This document shows positions 7,673 through 16,589 of a stretch of DNA of 64,000 nucleotides, one piece after another. This stretch comes from Bradyrhizobium commune. Its GTDB lineage: Bacteria > Pseudomonadota > Alphaproteobacteria > Rhizobiales > Xanthobacteraceae. How positions within the stretch are numbered: the first letter of the stretch is position 1; every line of letters begins with the position of its first letter. Under the pieces are notes generated by a model. It worked only from the letters and a program-made list of their open reading frames with translations. It was not told where the DNA came from and did no database searches. The DNA is taken from NCBI RefSeq assembly GCF_015624505.1, contig NZ_CP061379.1, positions 3,348,001 through 3,412,000 of the forward strand. Direction: 5' to 3'. Made by a program: the position numbers and the translations under genes.

Positions 7673-9064
7673 ATGGAAGCAAGAACATCCACGCGCCAAA
7701 GGCTCGCGACGCTGGTGGTCGCGCTGTTGGGAATTGCACTTCTCTACCTTGCGCTGGGCGACGTTGCGCTCGCGGAGGACGCGGGCCCGCCGGCTTGCGG
7801 CGGCAAGATCCTGGAGAAGTGCACGCCCAATTCCGGCGACACCGCCTGGATGCTGACCTCCGTCGCGCTGGTGCTGATGATGACGGTGCCGGGGCTCGGG
7901 CTGTTCTATGGCGGCATGGTGCGCAAGAAGAACGTGGGCGACACCGTGATGACGAGCTTTGCGGTGACGTGCCTCGTTACCATCCTGTTCGCGATCCTGA
8001 CCTACAGCCTGGCCTTCCGCGCCGGAACGCCGTTCATCGGCGGGCTGGACCGCATGTTCCTGAAGGACATCCTCAGCGATATCGGCAAGGGCGGGATCGG
8101 CAATCCCAATCCGCTCGCGGCGACGATTCCGGAAAGCGTCTACATCTGCTTCCAGATGACGTTCGCGATCATCACGCCGGCGCTGATCGCCGGCGCCTTC
8201 GCCGAGCGGATGAAGTTTTCCGCGATGCTCTGGTTCATCGGCCTGTGGGCGATCTTCGTCTATGCGCCGATCGCGCATTGGGTCTGGGGCCCCGACGGCA
8301 TCTTCTCCGCCGGCAACGACGCCGCCTGGGTCAAGGTGCTCGATTTCGCCGGCGGAACCGTCGTGCACATCAATGCCGGCGTGGCGGGCCTGATGTGCGC
8401 CATCATGCTCGGCAAGCGCAAGGAGACCGGACCGGCGCACAACATGGTGCTGACCTTCATCGGCGCCTCGCTGCTGTGGGTCGGCTGGTTCGGCTTCAAC
8501 GCGGGCTCGGCGGTGACGGCAGGCATGCAGGCCGGCATGGCGATGCTGGTGACGCAGATCGCGACCGCGGTCGCGGCATTCACCTGGATGCTGGTCGAGT
8601 GGGCGCTGAAGGGCAAGCCGACCGTCGTCGGCCTCTGCTCGGGCGCGGTCGCGGGCCTCGTCGCGATCACACCCGCGTCCGGCTTCGTCGGCCCGGTCGG
8701 CGCCTTCGTGATCGGCATCGCAGCCGGCGTCATGTGCTACTGGGGATGCACCGGGCTGAAGGCGATGTTCAGCTATGACGACGCGCTCGATTGCTTCGGC
8801 GTCCATGCCCTCGGCGGCATCGTCGGCGCACTGCTCACCGGCGTCTTCGCCGTCGAGCAATATGGCGGCACCGCGGGCGCGCTGGAGGGAAATCCCGGCC
8901 AGTTCGTCAACCAGTGCATCGGTGTTGCCACGGTCTTCGTCTACGACGCCGTCGTCAGCCTGATCATCCTGTATGTGGTCAAGCTGTTCGTCGGTTTGCG
9001 GGTCTCGGAGGATATGGAGCGCGACGGCCTCGACCTCGCACTGCATGGCGAGGTCGTGCACTGA
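7673..9064 (+). CDS. amtB: Ammonium transporter AmtB
   Basis: A 463-residue inner-membrane ammonium channel with a signal-like first helix and eleven further membrane segments. Conserved features are visible: GLGLFYGGMVRKKN after the first core helix, the twin pore histidines in VVHINAG (about residue 232) and FGVHALGG (about 378), and the C-terminal GLRVSEDMERDGLD...HGE segment that contacts a PII protein. Three ATGs lie together at 7667, 7670 and 7673; GGGAGG at 7661-7666 is best placed for the last. Unlike the usual arrangement no glnK lies next to it, so its PII partner must be encoded elsewhere. Confidence 0.96.
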   Translation: MEARTSTRQRLATLVVALLGIALLYLALGDVALAEDAGPPACGGKILEKCTPNSGDTAWMLTSVALVLMMTVPGLGLFYGGMVRKKNVGDTVMTSFAVTCLVTILFAILTYSLAFRAGTPFIGGLDRMFLKDILSDIGKGGIGNPNPLAATIPESVYICFQMTFAIITPALIAGAFAERMKFSAMLWFIGLWAIFVYAPIAHWVWGPDGIFSAGNDAAWVKVLDFAGGTVVHINAGVAGLMCAIMLGKRKETGPAHNMVLTFIGASLLWVGWFGFNAGSAVTAGMQAGMAMLVTQIATAVAAFTWMLVEWALKGKPTVVGLCSGAVAGLVAITPASGFVGPVGAFVIGIAAGVMCYWGCTGLKAMFSYDDALDCFGVHALGGIVGALLTGVFAVEQYGGTAGALEGNPGQFVNQCIGVATVFVYDAVVSLIILYVVKLFVGLRVSEDMERDGLDLALHGEVVH

Positions 9065-9090
9065 ACGGCCGACAACAACGTTGAACGAAT

Positions 9091-9124
9091 CCGGCCACCC
9101 GCGCCGACCTTGCGGGTGCGCCGG
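9091..9124 (+). terminator. Hairpin between amtB and the next gene
   Basis: CCGGC (9091-9095) and ACCCGC (9097-9102) pair with GCGGGT (9112-9117) and GCCGG (9120-9124), an interrupted 11-base-pair stem. No U-tract follows. It could reduce expression of the downstream pair relative to amtB, or protect the amtB transcript. Confidence 0.4.
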
Positions 9125-9140
9125 CACGGGAGAGGGAACG

Positions 9141-9485
9141 ATGACTGAAATTTTTGCGCAAGGTGACCTGCTGATCGAGCGGGTAGGAGATGTAGCGCCA
9201 TCGGGAACGCTCGCCGAGACTGCCGAGGGTGTTCCGCTGGTGCTGCTGGAGGGGGAGGCGACCGGACATTGTCATGCGATCGGCGAGCGCACGACGCTGT
9301 TCCGTGACGACGATCTGGCGCGCGACATTCCGGCCGGGCTCTATCTCGGGCATCTCAGGGTTGCCTCGGCCTATGCGCGGGTGACGCATGAGGAGCACGC
9401 GCCGCTGACGCTGCCGCGCGGCACCTACCGCGTGCGCCGCCAGCGCGAACTCGGCCCGCGGGATGCGCGCGTCCTTGCCGATTGA
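9141..9485 (+). CDS. Small conserved protein with HxH and HEEH motifs, paired with a DUF6745 gene
   Basis: 114 residues, predicted mostly beta-strand, no signal peptide or membrane segment. Histidines cluster in GHCHAI (H43, H45) and THEEHAP (H83, H86 with E84, E85), which resembles the metal-binding pattern of single-domain cupins; this is inference. I recall similar QGD(V/L)L-starting proteins next to DUF6745 genes in other bacteria but know no assigned function. A good ribosome binding site (GGGAGAGGGAAC) precedes the ATG at 9141, and the 3' end overlaps the next gene by 23 bases, so the two are probably translated together. Confidence 0.75.
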   Translation: MTEIFAQGDLLIERVGDVAPSGTLAETAEGVPLVLLEGEATGHCHAIGERTTLFRDDDLARDIPAGLYLGHLRVASAYARVTHEEHAPLTLPRGTYRVRRQRELGPRDARVLAD

Positions 9486-10590
9486 ACGGGCGCTCACGGC
9501 GGAGCAGCGGAGCGCGCTCGGTGATTTTCGGGCGCGGTGGGCTGCGATCCGGCGCGCGACCGCGCCGGCCGATCGCAGCGCCGCCGAGGAGGCCGTGCGG
9601 CTTGCCTATCAAGCCGCGGGGCTTGCGTCGCCAGCGCGGATCGTCTGGTGCCACGGTCCGATGGCGCTGGCCAAGCTTGCCGGCCGGATCTCGCGCGACG
9701 ACGGCCGCAACCTTCGCGCCCGCCTCGTCGACGATGTGCATCGCGACGTTGCCGCGTCGGTTGCGGCGCGGATCTCCCGGAGAATGCTTGCGGCCGTCGA
9801 GAGCGCAGTCAATCCCGACGACCCGCTCGCCGCCGCGGCGACCGAGGCGGTGACACGGAACGTTCCGGAGAAAAACCTGTCGGTGCTGGGCCAGCTTCGC
9901 CGCAACGGCCTGTCGTGGTCGGGGCTCCTGGAGGCGCTGGTTGCTCCCCGCAGCTTTGCGTCCTGTACGGCAGGCCCGCAAGATCTGTCGTGGCTCGGCG
10001 CTTTCGATTATGTCCGCGAGCTGCTTGGCCTGCGCGCGGAGACGGAGCCGCTGCGCGGCCTGATGCAGCTCGCAACCAGCGTCGGCTGGCTGCAACCCCA
10101 TGAGCACATCTGCTGGCTCGCGGAGCGGCCGAACCTGCTGTGCGGTGACGCGCGTGACCGGCTGCATCACCCAAGCGGCCCGGCGCTGCGCTATCCCGAT
10201 GGCTGGTCGATCTGGGCTTGGCGCGGGGTGGAGGTGCCCCGCTGGATCATCGCGCACAAGGACCGGATTACGCTTGCCGCGATCGACGCAGAGATCGACG
10301 TCCAGGTGCGCCGCTGCATGATCGAGATCATGACGCCGGAACGCTACGTCGCGCTCGGAGGCGCCACCCGCATCGCCGAGGACGAGACCGGCGTGCTGTG
10401 GCGGCGGAACTGGCTCGCAGCCGACGCCTGGGCCGCGGTGGAGGTCGTCAACGCCACGCCCGAGCCGGACGGCACGCGCCGGCATTTCTTCCTCCAGGTG
10501 CCGGCCAATCTGCGCACCGCGCGCGAAGCGGTCGCATGGACCTACGGCCTGCGGGCCGAGGCCTATGCGGGCCTCGTGATGAGGACGTAA
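9463..10590 (+). CDS. DUF6745 family protein
   Basis: 375 residues, soluble. The C-terminal half carries the segment I associate with DUF6745: HPSGPALRYPDGWSIWAWRG (from about residue 234), VPRWII, then a VRRCMIE-type helix and VVNATPEPDG near residue 330, ending TAREAVAWTYGL. The N-terminal half is helical and Ala/Arg-rich. The start ATG at 9463 lies inside the preceding gene (23-base overlap). Biochemical function is unknown; overlap with the small His-rich protein suggests they form one functional unit. Confidence 0.75.
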   Translation: MRASLPIERALTAEQRSALGDFRARWAAIRRATAPADRSAAEEAVRLAYQAAGLASPARIVWCHGPMALAKLAGRISRDDGRNLRARLVDDVHRDVAASVAARISRRMLAAVESAVNPDDPLAAAATEAVTRNVPEKNLSVLGQLRRNGLSWSGLLEALVAPRSFASCTAGPQDLSWLGAFDYVRELLGLRAETEPLRGLMQLATSVGWLQPHEHICWLAERPNLLCGDARDRLHHPSGPALRYPDGWSIWAWRGVEVPRWIIAHKDRITLAAIDAEIDVQVRRCMIEIMTPERYVALGGATRIAEDETGVLWRRNWLAADAWAAVEVVNATPEPDGTRRHFFLQVPANLRTAREAVAWTYGLRAEAYAGLVMRT

Positions 10591-10599
10591 GCTGTCTGG

Positions 10600-11130
10600 T
10601 CAGCTGCGGTAATAGCGCCACATCCGCAGGAAGGTGCGATGGATCGTGTCGGGCGGCTGATCGAACGGCTCGACATTGATCCGCACCATGTTGGTGTGGC
10701 TCATCCGCCAGGGCAGGCGCATCAGCCAGCGCCAGGACGGCTGCTTGCGCCAGTCGACCACCAGCGCGCTCGAGAGTGGCACGTTCAAGACGATCTGGAG
10801 CTCATGCACCGTCATGGCGCGCTCGGCGATCTCGACGAGATCGATGCGCTCGATGGCGCGCCACCGGATCAGGCCGAAGGCCTGGATGAAGAGGCCGTAT
10901 TGGTTGGCGCCGATGGTCGGCCGGCCGGTCTCGAGCAGCGGAATGTTGTAATAGGTGAAGCCGGCGGCGAGCGCTGCGAGCACGAGCCAATAGAGCGCGC
11001 CGGTGAGAAACGTGGCGGTGCAGAAGATCGCGGCCAGCGCCGCCGTGACGTAGACCGGGAAATAGGTGTCGTCGCGGCCATAGGCGACCGAATAGCCACC
11101 GGCATTGCCCTCGTCGAGCGTCGCGATCAT
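10600..11130 (-). CDS. Conserved hypothetical membrane protein
   Basis: 176 residues with two adjacent hydrophobic segments near residues 20-60 (YVTAALAAIFCTATFLTGAL and [18 protein letters not shown]), then a cytoplasmic domain ending RTFLRMWRYYRS. This layout resembles PH-like membrane-anchored proteins but I cannot assign a family. The frame is open to 11190, but that extension would translate the rpmG terminator, so I place the start at the ATG at 11130. The 3' ends of this gene and the DUF6745 gene converge 9 bases apart. Confidence 0.65.
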   Translation of the reverse strand: MIATLDEGNAGGYSVAYGRDDTYFPVYVTAALAAIFCTATFLTGALYWLVLAALAAGFTYYNIPLLETGRPTIGANQYGLFIQAFGLIRWRAIERIDLVEIAERAMTVHELQIVLNVPLSSALVVDWRKQPSWRWLMRLPWRMSHTNMVRINVEPFDQPPDTIHRTFLRMWRYYRS

Positions 11131-11160
11131 GGCCGCAAAGTTACGACCATCGGCCGCAAA

Positions 11161-11187
11161 ATAAAAACGGGGCCCCAAGGGCCCCGT
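11161..11187 (-). terminator. Rho-independent terminator of rpmG
   Basis: ACGGGGCCC (11167-11175) and GGGCCCCGT (11179-11187) form a perfect 9-base-pair stem with a CAA loop. Read leftward it is followed by TTTTTAT (11166 down to 11161), the classic form, 40 bases after the rpmG stop. Confidence 0.9.
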
Positions 11188-11226
11188 CAAAGTCCGTAGC
11201 GTATCCCGCGATCCTGCTTGATCTTC

Positions 11227-11394
11227 TTACTTGATCTTGGATTCGCGGAATTCGACGTGCTTGCGCGCGACCGGGTCGTACTTCTTCTTGACCAGCTTGT
11301 CGGTCATGGTGCGCGAATTCTTCTTGGCGACGTAGTAGAAGCCGGTGTCAGCCGAGGACACGAGCTTGACCTTGATGGTGACCGCTTTGGCCAT
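11227..11394 (-). CDS. rpmG: 50S ribosomal protein L33
   Basis: 55 residues beginning [20 protein letters not shown] and ending [11 protein letters not shown]. It matches bacterial L33 of the 50S subunit, in the zinc-free form without the CxxC pairs. It is the last gene of the leftward pyrB-topA-rnr-nudix backbone, separated from it here by the monooxygenase gene and followed by its own strong terminator. Confidence 0.95.
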   Translation of the reverse strand: MAKAVTIKVKLVSSADTGFYYVAKKNSRTMTDKLVKKKYDPVARKHVEFRESKIK

Positions 11395-11518
11395 GTTCAG
11401 GACCTCAAAAATGAAGGGAATCTGGAGCCGGCCAAACGGCCCGCGTTGGCCGGCAACCTAGCCAGAAACCGCCTGATGTCAAGGTTTTAGCGGACCAAAA
11501 CCACCCAAAACGGTCCCA

Positions 11519-12844
11519 TTACGCCTCGAAGAACCGGTTTTTTGGCCGCGGCAGGCCCAGATTCTCCCGCAAAGTGGCGCCCTCATACTCTTTGCGGAAG
11601 ATCCCGCGGCGCTGAAGCTCCGGGACCACCTTGTCGACGAAATCGGCGAGGCCGGCAGGCACGAACGGGAACATGATGTTGAAGCCGTCGGAGCCGCGCC
11701 CGACCAGCCATTCCTCCATCTGGTCGGCGATGGTCTTGGCGGTGCCGACAAAGGCGAGCCCGCCATAGCCGCCGACGCGCTGGGCGAGCTGACGCACCGT
11801 CAGATTGTCGCGCTTGGCGAGGTCGACCATGCGCTGGCGGCCGCTCTTGCTGGCGTTGGTCTCGGGGATCTCGGGGAGAGGGCCGTCCGGATCGAATCCG
11901 GAAGCGTCGGTGCCGAGGATGACCGAGAGCGAGGCGATGGCACTGTCGTAATGCACGCGGCTGTCGAGCAGGGCGCGCTTCTCCTTGGCCTCGTCGACAC
12001 TGTCGCCGACCACGACGAAGGCGCCGGGAAGAATCTTCAGGTGCTCGGGATCGCGGCCGATCTTCTCCATGCGGCCCTTGATGTCGGCATAGAGCTTCTG
12101 GCCGTCGGCGAGGCTGCCGCCGCCGGTGAATACCGCTTCTGCCGTCTCGGCCGCGAGCTGCTTGCCATCCTCGGAGGCGCCGGCCTGCACGATCACCGGC
12201 CAGCCCTGCACGGGGCGGGCGATGTTGAGCGGGCCGCGCACCTTCAGAAATTGACCGTCGTGGTCGAGCGTGTGCATCTTTGATGGCTCGAAGAACAGCC
12301 CGCTCTCGACATCGCGCACGAAGGCGTCGTCGGCGAAGGAATCCCAGAGACCGGTGACGACGTCGTAGAACTCGCGAGCGCGCTTGTAGCGCTCGGCGTG
12401 CTCCATGTGGTCGTCGAGGCCGAAGTTCAGCGCCGCATCCGGGTTCGAGGTGGTGACGATGTTCCACCCGGCGCGGCCGCCGCTGAGATGGTCGAGCGAG
12501 GCGAAGCGCCGCGCGACGTGATAGGGCGCGTCGAAGGTCGTCGATCCCGTCGCGATCAGGCCGATCCGCTCGGTGACCGCGGACAGCGCCGAGAGCAGCG
12601 TGAACGGCTCGAACGAGGTCACGGTGTGGCTGCGCTTCAGCGCATCGATCGGCATGTTCAGGACCGCAAGATGATCGGCCATGAAGAAGGCGTCGAACTT
12701 GCCGGCCTCGAGCTTCTGGATCAGCTGCTTGATGTGGCCGAAGTTGAAGTTGGCGTCGGGCCAGGCCCCGGGATAGCGCCAGGCGCCGGTGTGGATCGAG
12801 ATCGGGCGCATGAACGCGCCAAGCTTGAGTTGCCGTTGTGCCAT
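11519..12844 (-). CDS. FMN-dependent monooxygenase, NtaA/SnaA/DszA family
   Basis: A 441-residue luciferase-like (LLM) flavin monooxygenase. Visible marks are the N-terminal GAFMRPISIHTGAWRYPG, the barrel strand FDAFFMADHLAVL, the SGGRAGWNIVTTSNPDAALNFG segment typical of the NtaA/DszA branch, and FVGTAKTIADQMEEW near the C-terminus. Such enzymes use FMNH2 from a separate reductase to cleave C-N or C-S bonds (nitrilotriacetate, sulfones, sulfonates). No reductase or transporter gene is adjacent, so the substrate is unknown. It lies within an otherwise housekeeping gene order and is probably an insertion. Confidence 0.88.
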   Translation of the reverse strand: MAQRQLKLGAFMRPISIHTGAWRYPGAWPDANFNFGHIKQLIQKLEAGKFDAFFMADHLAVLNMPIDALKRSHTVTSFEPFTLLSALSAVTERIGLIATGSTTFDAPYHVARRFASLDHLSGGRAGWNIVTTSNPDAALNFGLDDHMEHAERYKRAREFYDVVTGLWDSFADDAFVRDVESGLFFEPSKMHTLDHDGQFLKVRGPLNIARPVQGWPVIVQAGASEDGKQLAAETAEAVFTGGGSLADGQKLYADIKGRMEKIGRDPEHLKILPGAFVVVGDSVDEAKEKRALLDSRVHYDSAIASLSVILGTDASGFDPDGPLPEIPETNASKSGRQRMVDLAKRDNLTVRQLAQRVGGYGGLAFVGTAKTIADQMEEWLVGRGSDGFNIMFPFVPAGLADFVDKVVPELQRRGIFRKEYEGATLRENLGLPRPKNRFFEA

Positions 12845-12960
12845 CGCGCCCTAAGTCCGTTTTGGTTGTCGTTCGGAAAGACATAGGGATGCGGCGGAAC
12901 TCCGCCATCGGGGAGGACGGGAAGAATCTTTTGTTTTTCGCCGTCAGCTCAGCACAATCC

Positions 12961-13003
12961 CGTCATTCCGGGCTCGCGCCAAGGGGCGCGCCCCGGAATG
13001 ACG
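12961..13003. repeat. Palindromic intergenic repeat (REP-like)
   Basis: CGTCATTCCGGG at the left and CCCGGAATGACG at the right form a long hairpin, with an inner CGCGCC/GGCGCG pair around AAG. It sits between the divergently placed ends of the monooxygenase start and the nudix stop. This CGTCATTCCGGGG type recurs in many bacterial genomes and could also end transcription of the nudix gene. Confidence 0.75.
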
Positions 13004-13010
13004 GAAGGAC

Positions 13011-13763
13011 TCAGCTCAAAATATCCTTCCGCATCTTGCCGCCGTAGAAATGGAAGAACGGCACCGGCGCGTCGTGGCGCAGCGGGCCGGTGGCAAGCCG
13101 GGTGTCGAGCTCGTTGAGCACGTTGCGCGTCATCGGATGCAGATCGGCGAGCGGCTTTGAGCCGAGCTCGACCCAGACCAGCTCGACCAGTTCTGCATCC
13201 GCATGGATCACGCCCTCGACGCGATGGGTGATCGCGGACGCATCCGCCGTGAAGAAGCGCGTGTCGAACCGTTTAACGCGGCCGGGCGGGGTGATCGCGC
13301 GCGCGATCAGGAACAGGCTGGAGGGATCGGGCAGCAGGCCCGCATCCGCGAACGGCTTCCAGGGGCCTTCGAGCCTGGGCACTTTTCCCTCAGCCTTGCG
13401 TCCGAGGCAGAGACCGGTCTCCTCGCAGGCTTCCCGGATCGCAGCGATCGCCAGCGATTTGGCGCGCGAGGCCGGCGTCTTCGGACTGCCCTTGGCGAGA
13501 TTGGCCTCTAACTCCGTGGTGATGGGGGCCGCGACCGAGACGCGATAATCGTCCTTGTCGACACGGCCGCCGGGGAAGACGAATTTGCCGGGCATGAACA
13601 CCACCTTGTCGTGGCGCTTACCGACCAGCACTTTTGGAACGGTGCCGCTGCGATCGACCAGGATCAGTGTCGCCGCATCCCTCGGGCGGAAATAGGGATG
13701 GTGGTCGGCCTCCTTGCCCTCGTGGATCTTTGCCTTCTCGGCTGCCTGCGAAATATCCGTCAT
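13011..13763 (-). CDS. NUDIX hydrolase
   Basis: A 250-residue Nudix-fold protein. The Nudix box is split: FPGGRVDKDD (about residues 63-72) and, after an insertion of ~35 residues, REACEETGL (110-118), which supplies the metal-binding glutamates. This insertion is typical of the longer NUDT7/8/19-like branch acting on CoA derivatives or similar pyrophosphates; the substrate is not determined here. The ATG at 13763 is preferred over a TTG at 13775. It is the gene after DUF983 in the topA-rnr operon. Confidence 0.85.
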   Translation of the reverse strand: MTDISQAAEKAKIHEGKEADHHPYFRPRDAATLILVDRSGTVPKVLVGKRHDKVVFMPGKFVFPGGRVDKDDYRVSVAAPITTELEANLAKGSPKTPASRAKSLAIAAIREACEETGLCLGRKAEGKVPRLEGPWKPFADAGLLPDPSSLFLIARAITPPGRVKRFDTRFFTADASAITHRVEGVIHADAELVELVWVELGSKPLADLHPMTRNVLNELDTRLATGPLRHDAPVPFFHFYGGKMRKDILS

Positions 13764-13793
13764 GTCCTCACCCAACGCTTTTCATTTTTTTGC

Positions 13794-14225
13794 TTACACA
13801 GGCGGAATACCATCCGGCGGGTTCTCGTCAAACCCGTGCATGCGCAGAGCCCATTGCAAGCCGACCACAGCTCCCTTCACCGGCTGCAACAGGGCGAGCG
13901 ACGCGAAGAAGGTGAACGGCAGATAGGCGGCAAAGCTGAGCCAGACCGGCGTGGTGTAATTGGTCTCGATCCAGAGGATCGTGGGCACCACGATGTGGCC
14001 GACGATGACGATCACGAGATAGGCGGGCAGATCGTCGGCGCGGTGTGGCGTGAAGTCGAGGCCGCACTGTGCGCAATTGTCCGCGGTCTTCAGGAAGGCG
14101 CGGAACAGTTTTCCCTCGCCGCAGCGCGGGCAGCGGCCGCGAAAGCCGCGCTTCATCGCAGCCCAGAGATCGCGCTTCTCGACCAGGCCGGTCTCGCGCG
14201 TCCAGATCTTCGGGGCTGTGCTCAT
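13794..14225 (-). CDS. DUF983 family membrane protein
   Basis: 143 residues. Two CxxC pairs, C32-PR-C35 and C51-AQ-C54, form a zinc-ribbon-like cytoplasmic head, followed by two membrane helices (about residues 66-88 and 96-120). This is the DUF983 arrangement. It starts 2 bases after the rnr stop codon, and an in-frame ATG at 14234 that overlaps rnr is an alternative start. In Rhizobiales the gene commonly follows rnr; its role is unknown. Confidence 0.85.
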   Translation of the reverse strand: MSTAPKIWTRETGLVEKRDLWAAMKRGFRGRCPRCGEGKLFRAFLKTADNCAQCGLDFTPHRADDLPAYLVIVIVGHIVVPTILWIETNYTTPVWLSFAAYLPFTFFASLALLQPVKGAVVGLQWALRMHGFDENPPDGIPPV

Positions 14226-14227
14226 GG

Positions 14228-16582
14228 TCACCATGCCTTGCCCTTCTGGCCCCCGCCTTTGCCTTTGTTCTTTCCCTTGCCCTTCTTCTTGCCGGGCTTT
14301 GGCTTCGGCGGCTTGCGTTTTTTGTCCGGGCTGCGTCCGGGATGGGCCTTCAACGAGGGACGGCGTTGCGGACCCGGTCGCCTGCGGTCGTGCGGCGCGG
14401 TCTCGCTGGATGACGACAGCAGCTCGAAGCGCAGCGCGCCTGCGATGGGGGCTGCCTCGATCAGCCGGACATCGACGACATCGCCGAGCTGGTACATGGT
14501 GCGGCTGCGCGTGCCGACCAGCGCGTGGCGGCTCTCGTCATAGTTGAAATATTCCGCGCCGAGGGATCGGATCGGGATCAATCCGTCGGCGCCAGTTTCA
14601 GCGAGTTTGACAAAGAGCCCGGCGCGCGTGACGCCGGAGACGCGGCCCTGGAAGGTCGAGCCGATGCGGTCGGCAAGGTGATGCGCGATCAATCGATCGA
14701 CGGTCTCGCGCTCCGCCTTCATCGCGCGCCGTTCGGTCAGCGAAATGTGGGCTGCGACCTCGCCGAGCGATTCCGGCGTCTCGCTGTCAGGCAGGGCGCC
14801 TTCGCCAAGGCCGAGCGCGCGGACCAGCGCGCGGTGGACCACGAGATCCGCATAGCGGCGGATCGGCGAGGTGAAATGCGCGTAGCGTCGCAGGTTCAGG
14901 CCGAAATGGCCGTAGTTCTCGGAAGAGTATTCGGCCTGCGCCTGGGCGCGCAGCACGACCTCGCTGACCAGCGGGTAATAGTCATGGCCCTCGAGCTGGG
15001 CCAAGACGCGGTTGAACAGGGTGGGGCGCAGCGCGCCGGCCTTGGCGAAGGGGACGTCCAGCGTCTCCAGGAACTCCGCGAGGGCGTGGACCTTTTCCAG
15101 CGTCGGCTCGTCATGTACGCGGTAGATCAGCGGGAGCGATTTCTTCTCCAGCATCTCGGCCGCCGCGACATTGGCGAGGATCATGAACTCCTCGATCAGT
15201 CTGTGCGCATCGAGCCTGTCAGGCACGACGACGCGGTCGACGGTGCCGTCGCTTTTCAGCAGGATCTTGCGCTCGGGCAGATCGAGATTGAGCGGATCGC
15301 GCTCGTCGCGCGCGCGCTTGACGCAGGCGTATGCCGCGTAGAGCGGTTTCAGGATTGGATCGAGCAGGGGGCCGGTGGTGTCGTCAGGCCTTCCGTCGAT
15401 CGCGGCCTGGGCCTGCGCATAATTCAGCTTCGCGGCCGAGCGCATCAGGATGCGATGAAAACTGTGCGAGCGCTTGCGTCCGTCGGGCGCAATAATCATC
15501 CGCACCGCAAGCGCGCCGCGCGGCTCGCCCGGCACCAGCGAACAGAGGTTGTTCGAGATGCGCTCCGGCAGCATCGGCACGACGCGGTCGGGGAAATAGA
15601 CCGAATTGCCGCGGTCGACCGCATCGCGGTCGAGCGCGGTGCCCGGACGGACGTAGAAGCTCACATCGGCAATGGCGACGTCCACGATGAAGCCGCCTTT
15701 GTTATTCGGATCGGGATCGGCTTGCGCATGCACAGCGTCGTCGTGATCCTTCGCATCCGGCGGATCGATGGTGACGAGCGGGACGTCGCGCCAGTCCTCG
15801 CGCCCTTTCAGATTGGCCGGCTCCGCTGCCTCGGCTTCGCGCTCGGCGGCGGAAGAGAATTGCAACGGGATGTCGTGGGCGTAGATCGCGATCAGGCTGA
15901 TCGCCTTCTCCGACTTGACCGAACCGAGCTTCTCTTTCACGCGGCCGGAGGCGAGACCAAAGCTTCGCGAACGAATGATGTCGACGCTGACGAGGTCGCC
16001 GTCCTGCGCGCCCTGTGTCTCGGTCGGGGCGATGTTCAGCTCACGGTCTGCGGACTTCTTGTCGACGGGGATCAGCCGTCCACCGCCCTCGGGCAGGCTG
16101 CGGAACACGCCGAGGATGCGGCTCTTGGCCTTGTCGAAGACCTTGATGATATGGCCGCGATACGCCGGGCCTTCGGACTCGTCCGTGCGCTCGACGCGCA
16201 GCAGCACGCGGTCACGGACGCCGGCGACGGTGCCCGGCTTTGGCCGGCGCGGCATCTGGATACGGATTTTAGGGGGCTCGCCGCTTTCGACCTCGTCCCA
16301 TTCGGTGGGCGAGGCGATCAATTCGCCATCGGAGTCGCGGCCGGTGATGTCGGCGACCAGCGTCGGCGGCAGGCTGTCGGGCTCTGAAATCCTGTGGCGC
16401 TTTTTCTTAATGGTGCCGTCGTCCGCGAGCTCGCGCAGCATGCGCTTGAGCTCGATGCGATCGGCATTCTTCAGGCCGAACTCGCGCGCAATTTCGCGGG
16501 TCCCGACGTTTCCCTGATGTGCCTTGATGAAGGCGACGATGGCGCTCCTGTCGGGAAAGCCATGGTCATGCTTTGGTTTCAC
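14228..16582 (-). CDS. rnr: Ribonuclease R
   Basis: A 784-residue 3'-5' exoribonuclease of the RNase II/RNB family that degrades structured RNA. Order: N-terminal winged-helix region (residues ~1-70), cold-shock-type RNA-binding domains, RNB catalytic domain with the metal-binding motif DPPDAKDHDDA at 273-283, an S1 domain at about 650-735, and a strongly basic Lys/Gly/Pro tail (about 735-784) typical of RNase R. The start at 16582 is 7 bases downstream of the topA stop, so the two genes are co-transcribed. Confidence 0.96.
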   Translation of the reverse strand: MKPKHDHGFPDRSAIVAFIKAHQGNVGTREIAREFGLKNADRIELKRMLRELADDGTIKKKRHRISEPDSLPPTLVADITGRDSDGELIASPTEWDEVESGEPPKIRIQMPRRPKPGTVAGVRDRVLLRVERTDESEGPAYRGHIIKVFDKAKSRILGVFRSLPEGGGRLIPVDKKSADRELNIAPTETQGAQDGDLVSVDIIRSRSFGLASGRVKEKLGSVKSEKAISLIAIYAHDIPLQFSSAAEREAEAAEPANLKGREDWRDVPLVTIDPPDAKDHDDAVHAQADPDPNNKGGFIVDVAIADVSFYVRPGTALDRDAVDRGNSVYFPDRVVPMLPERISNNLCSLVPGEPRGALAVRMIIAPDGRKRSHSFHRILMRSAAKLNYAQAQAAIDGRPDDTTGPLLDPILKPLYAAYACVKRARDERDPLNLDLPERKILLKSDGTVDRVVVPDRLDAHRLIEEFMILANVAAAEMLEKKSLPLIYRVHDEPTLEKVHALAEFLETLDVPFAKAGALRPTLFNRVLAQLEGHDYYPLVSEVVLRAQAQAEYSSENYGHFGLNLRRYAHFTSPIRRYADLVVHRALVRALGLGEGALPDSETPESLGEVAAHISLTERRAMKAERETVDRLIAHHLADRIGSTFQGRVSGVTRAGLFVKLAETGADGLIPIRSLGAEYFNYDESRHALVGTRSRTMYQLGDVVDVRLIEAAPIAGALRFELLSSSSETAPHDRRRPGPQRRPSLKAHPGRSPDKKRKPPKPKPGKKKGKGKNKGKGGGQKGKAW

Positions 16583-16589
16583 TTAACCT

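Noticed and set aside
14525..16387. 620-codon open frame opposite rnr
   Set aside because: Antisense shadow of a clearly real RNase R gene, with no recognisable motifs.
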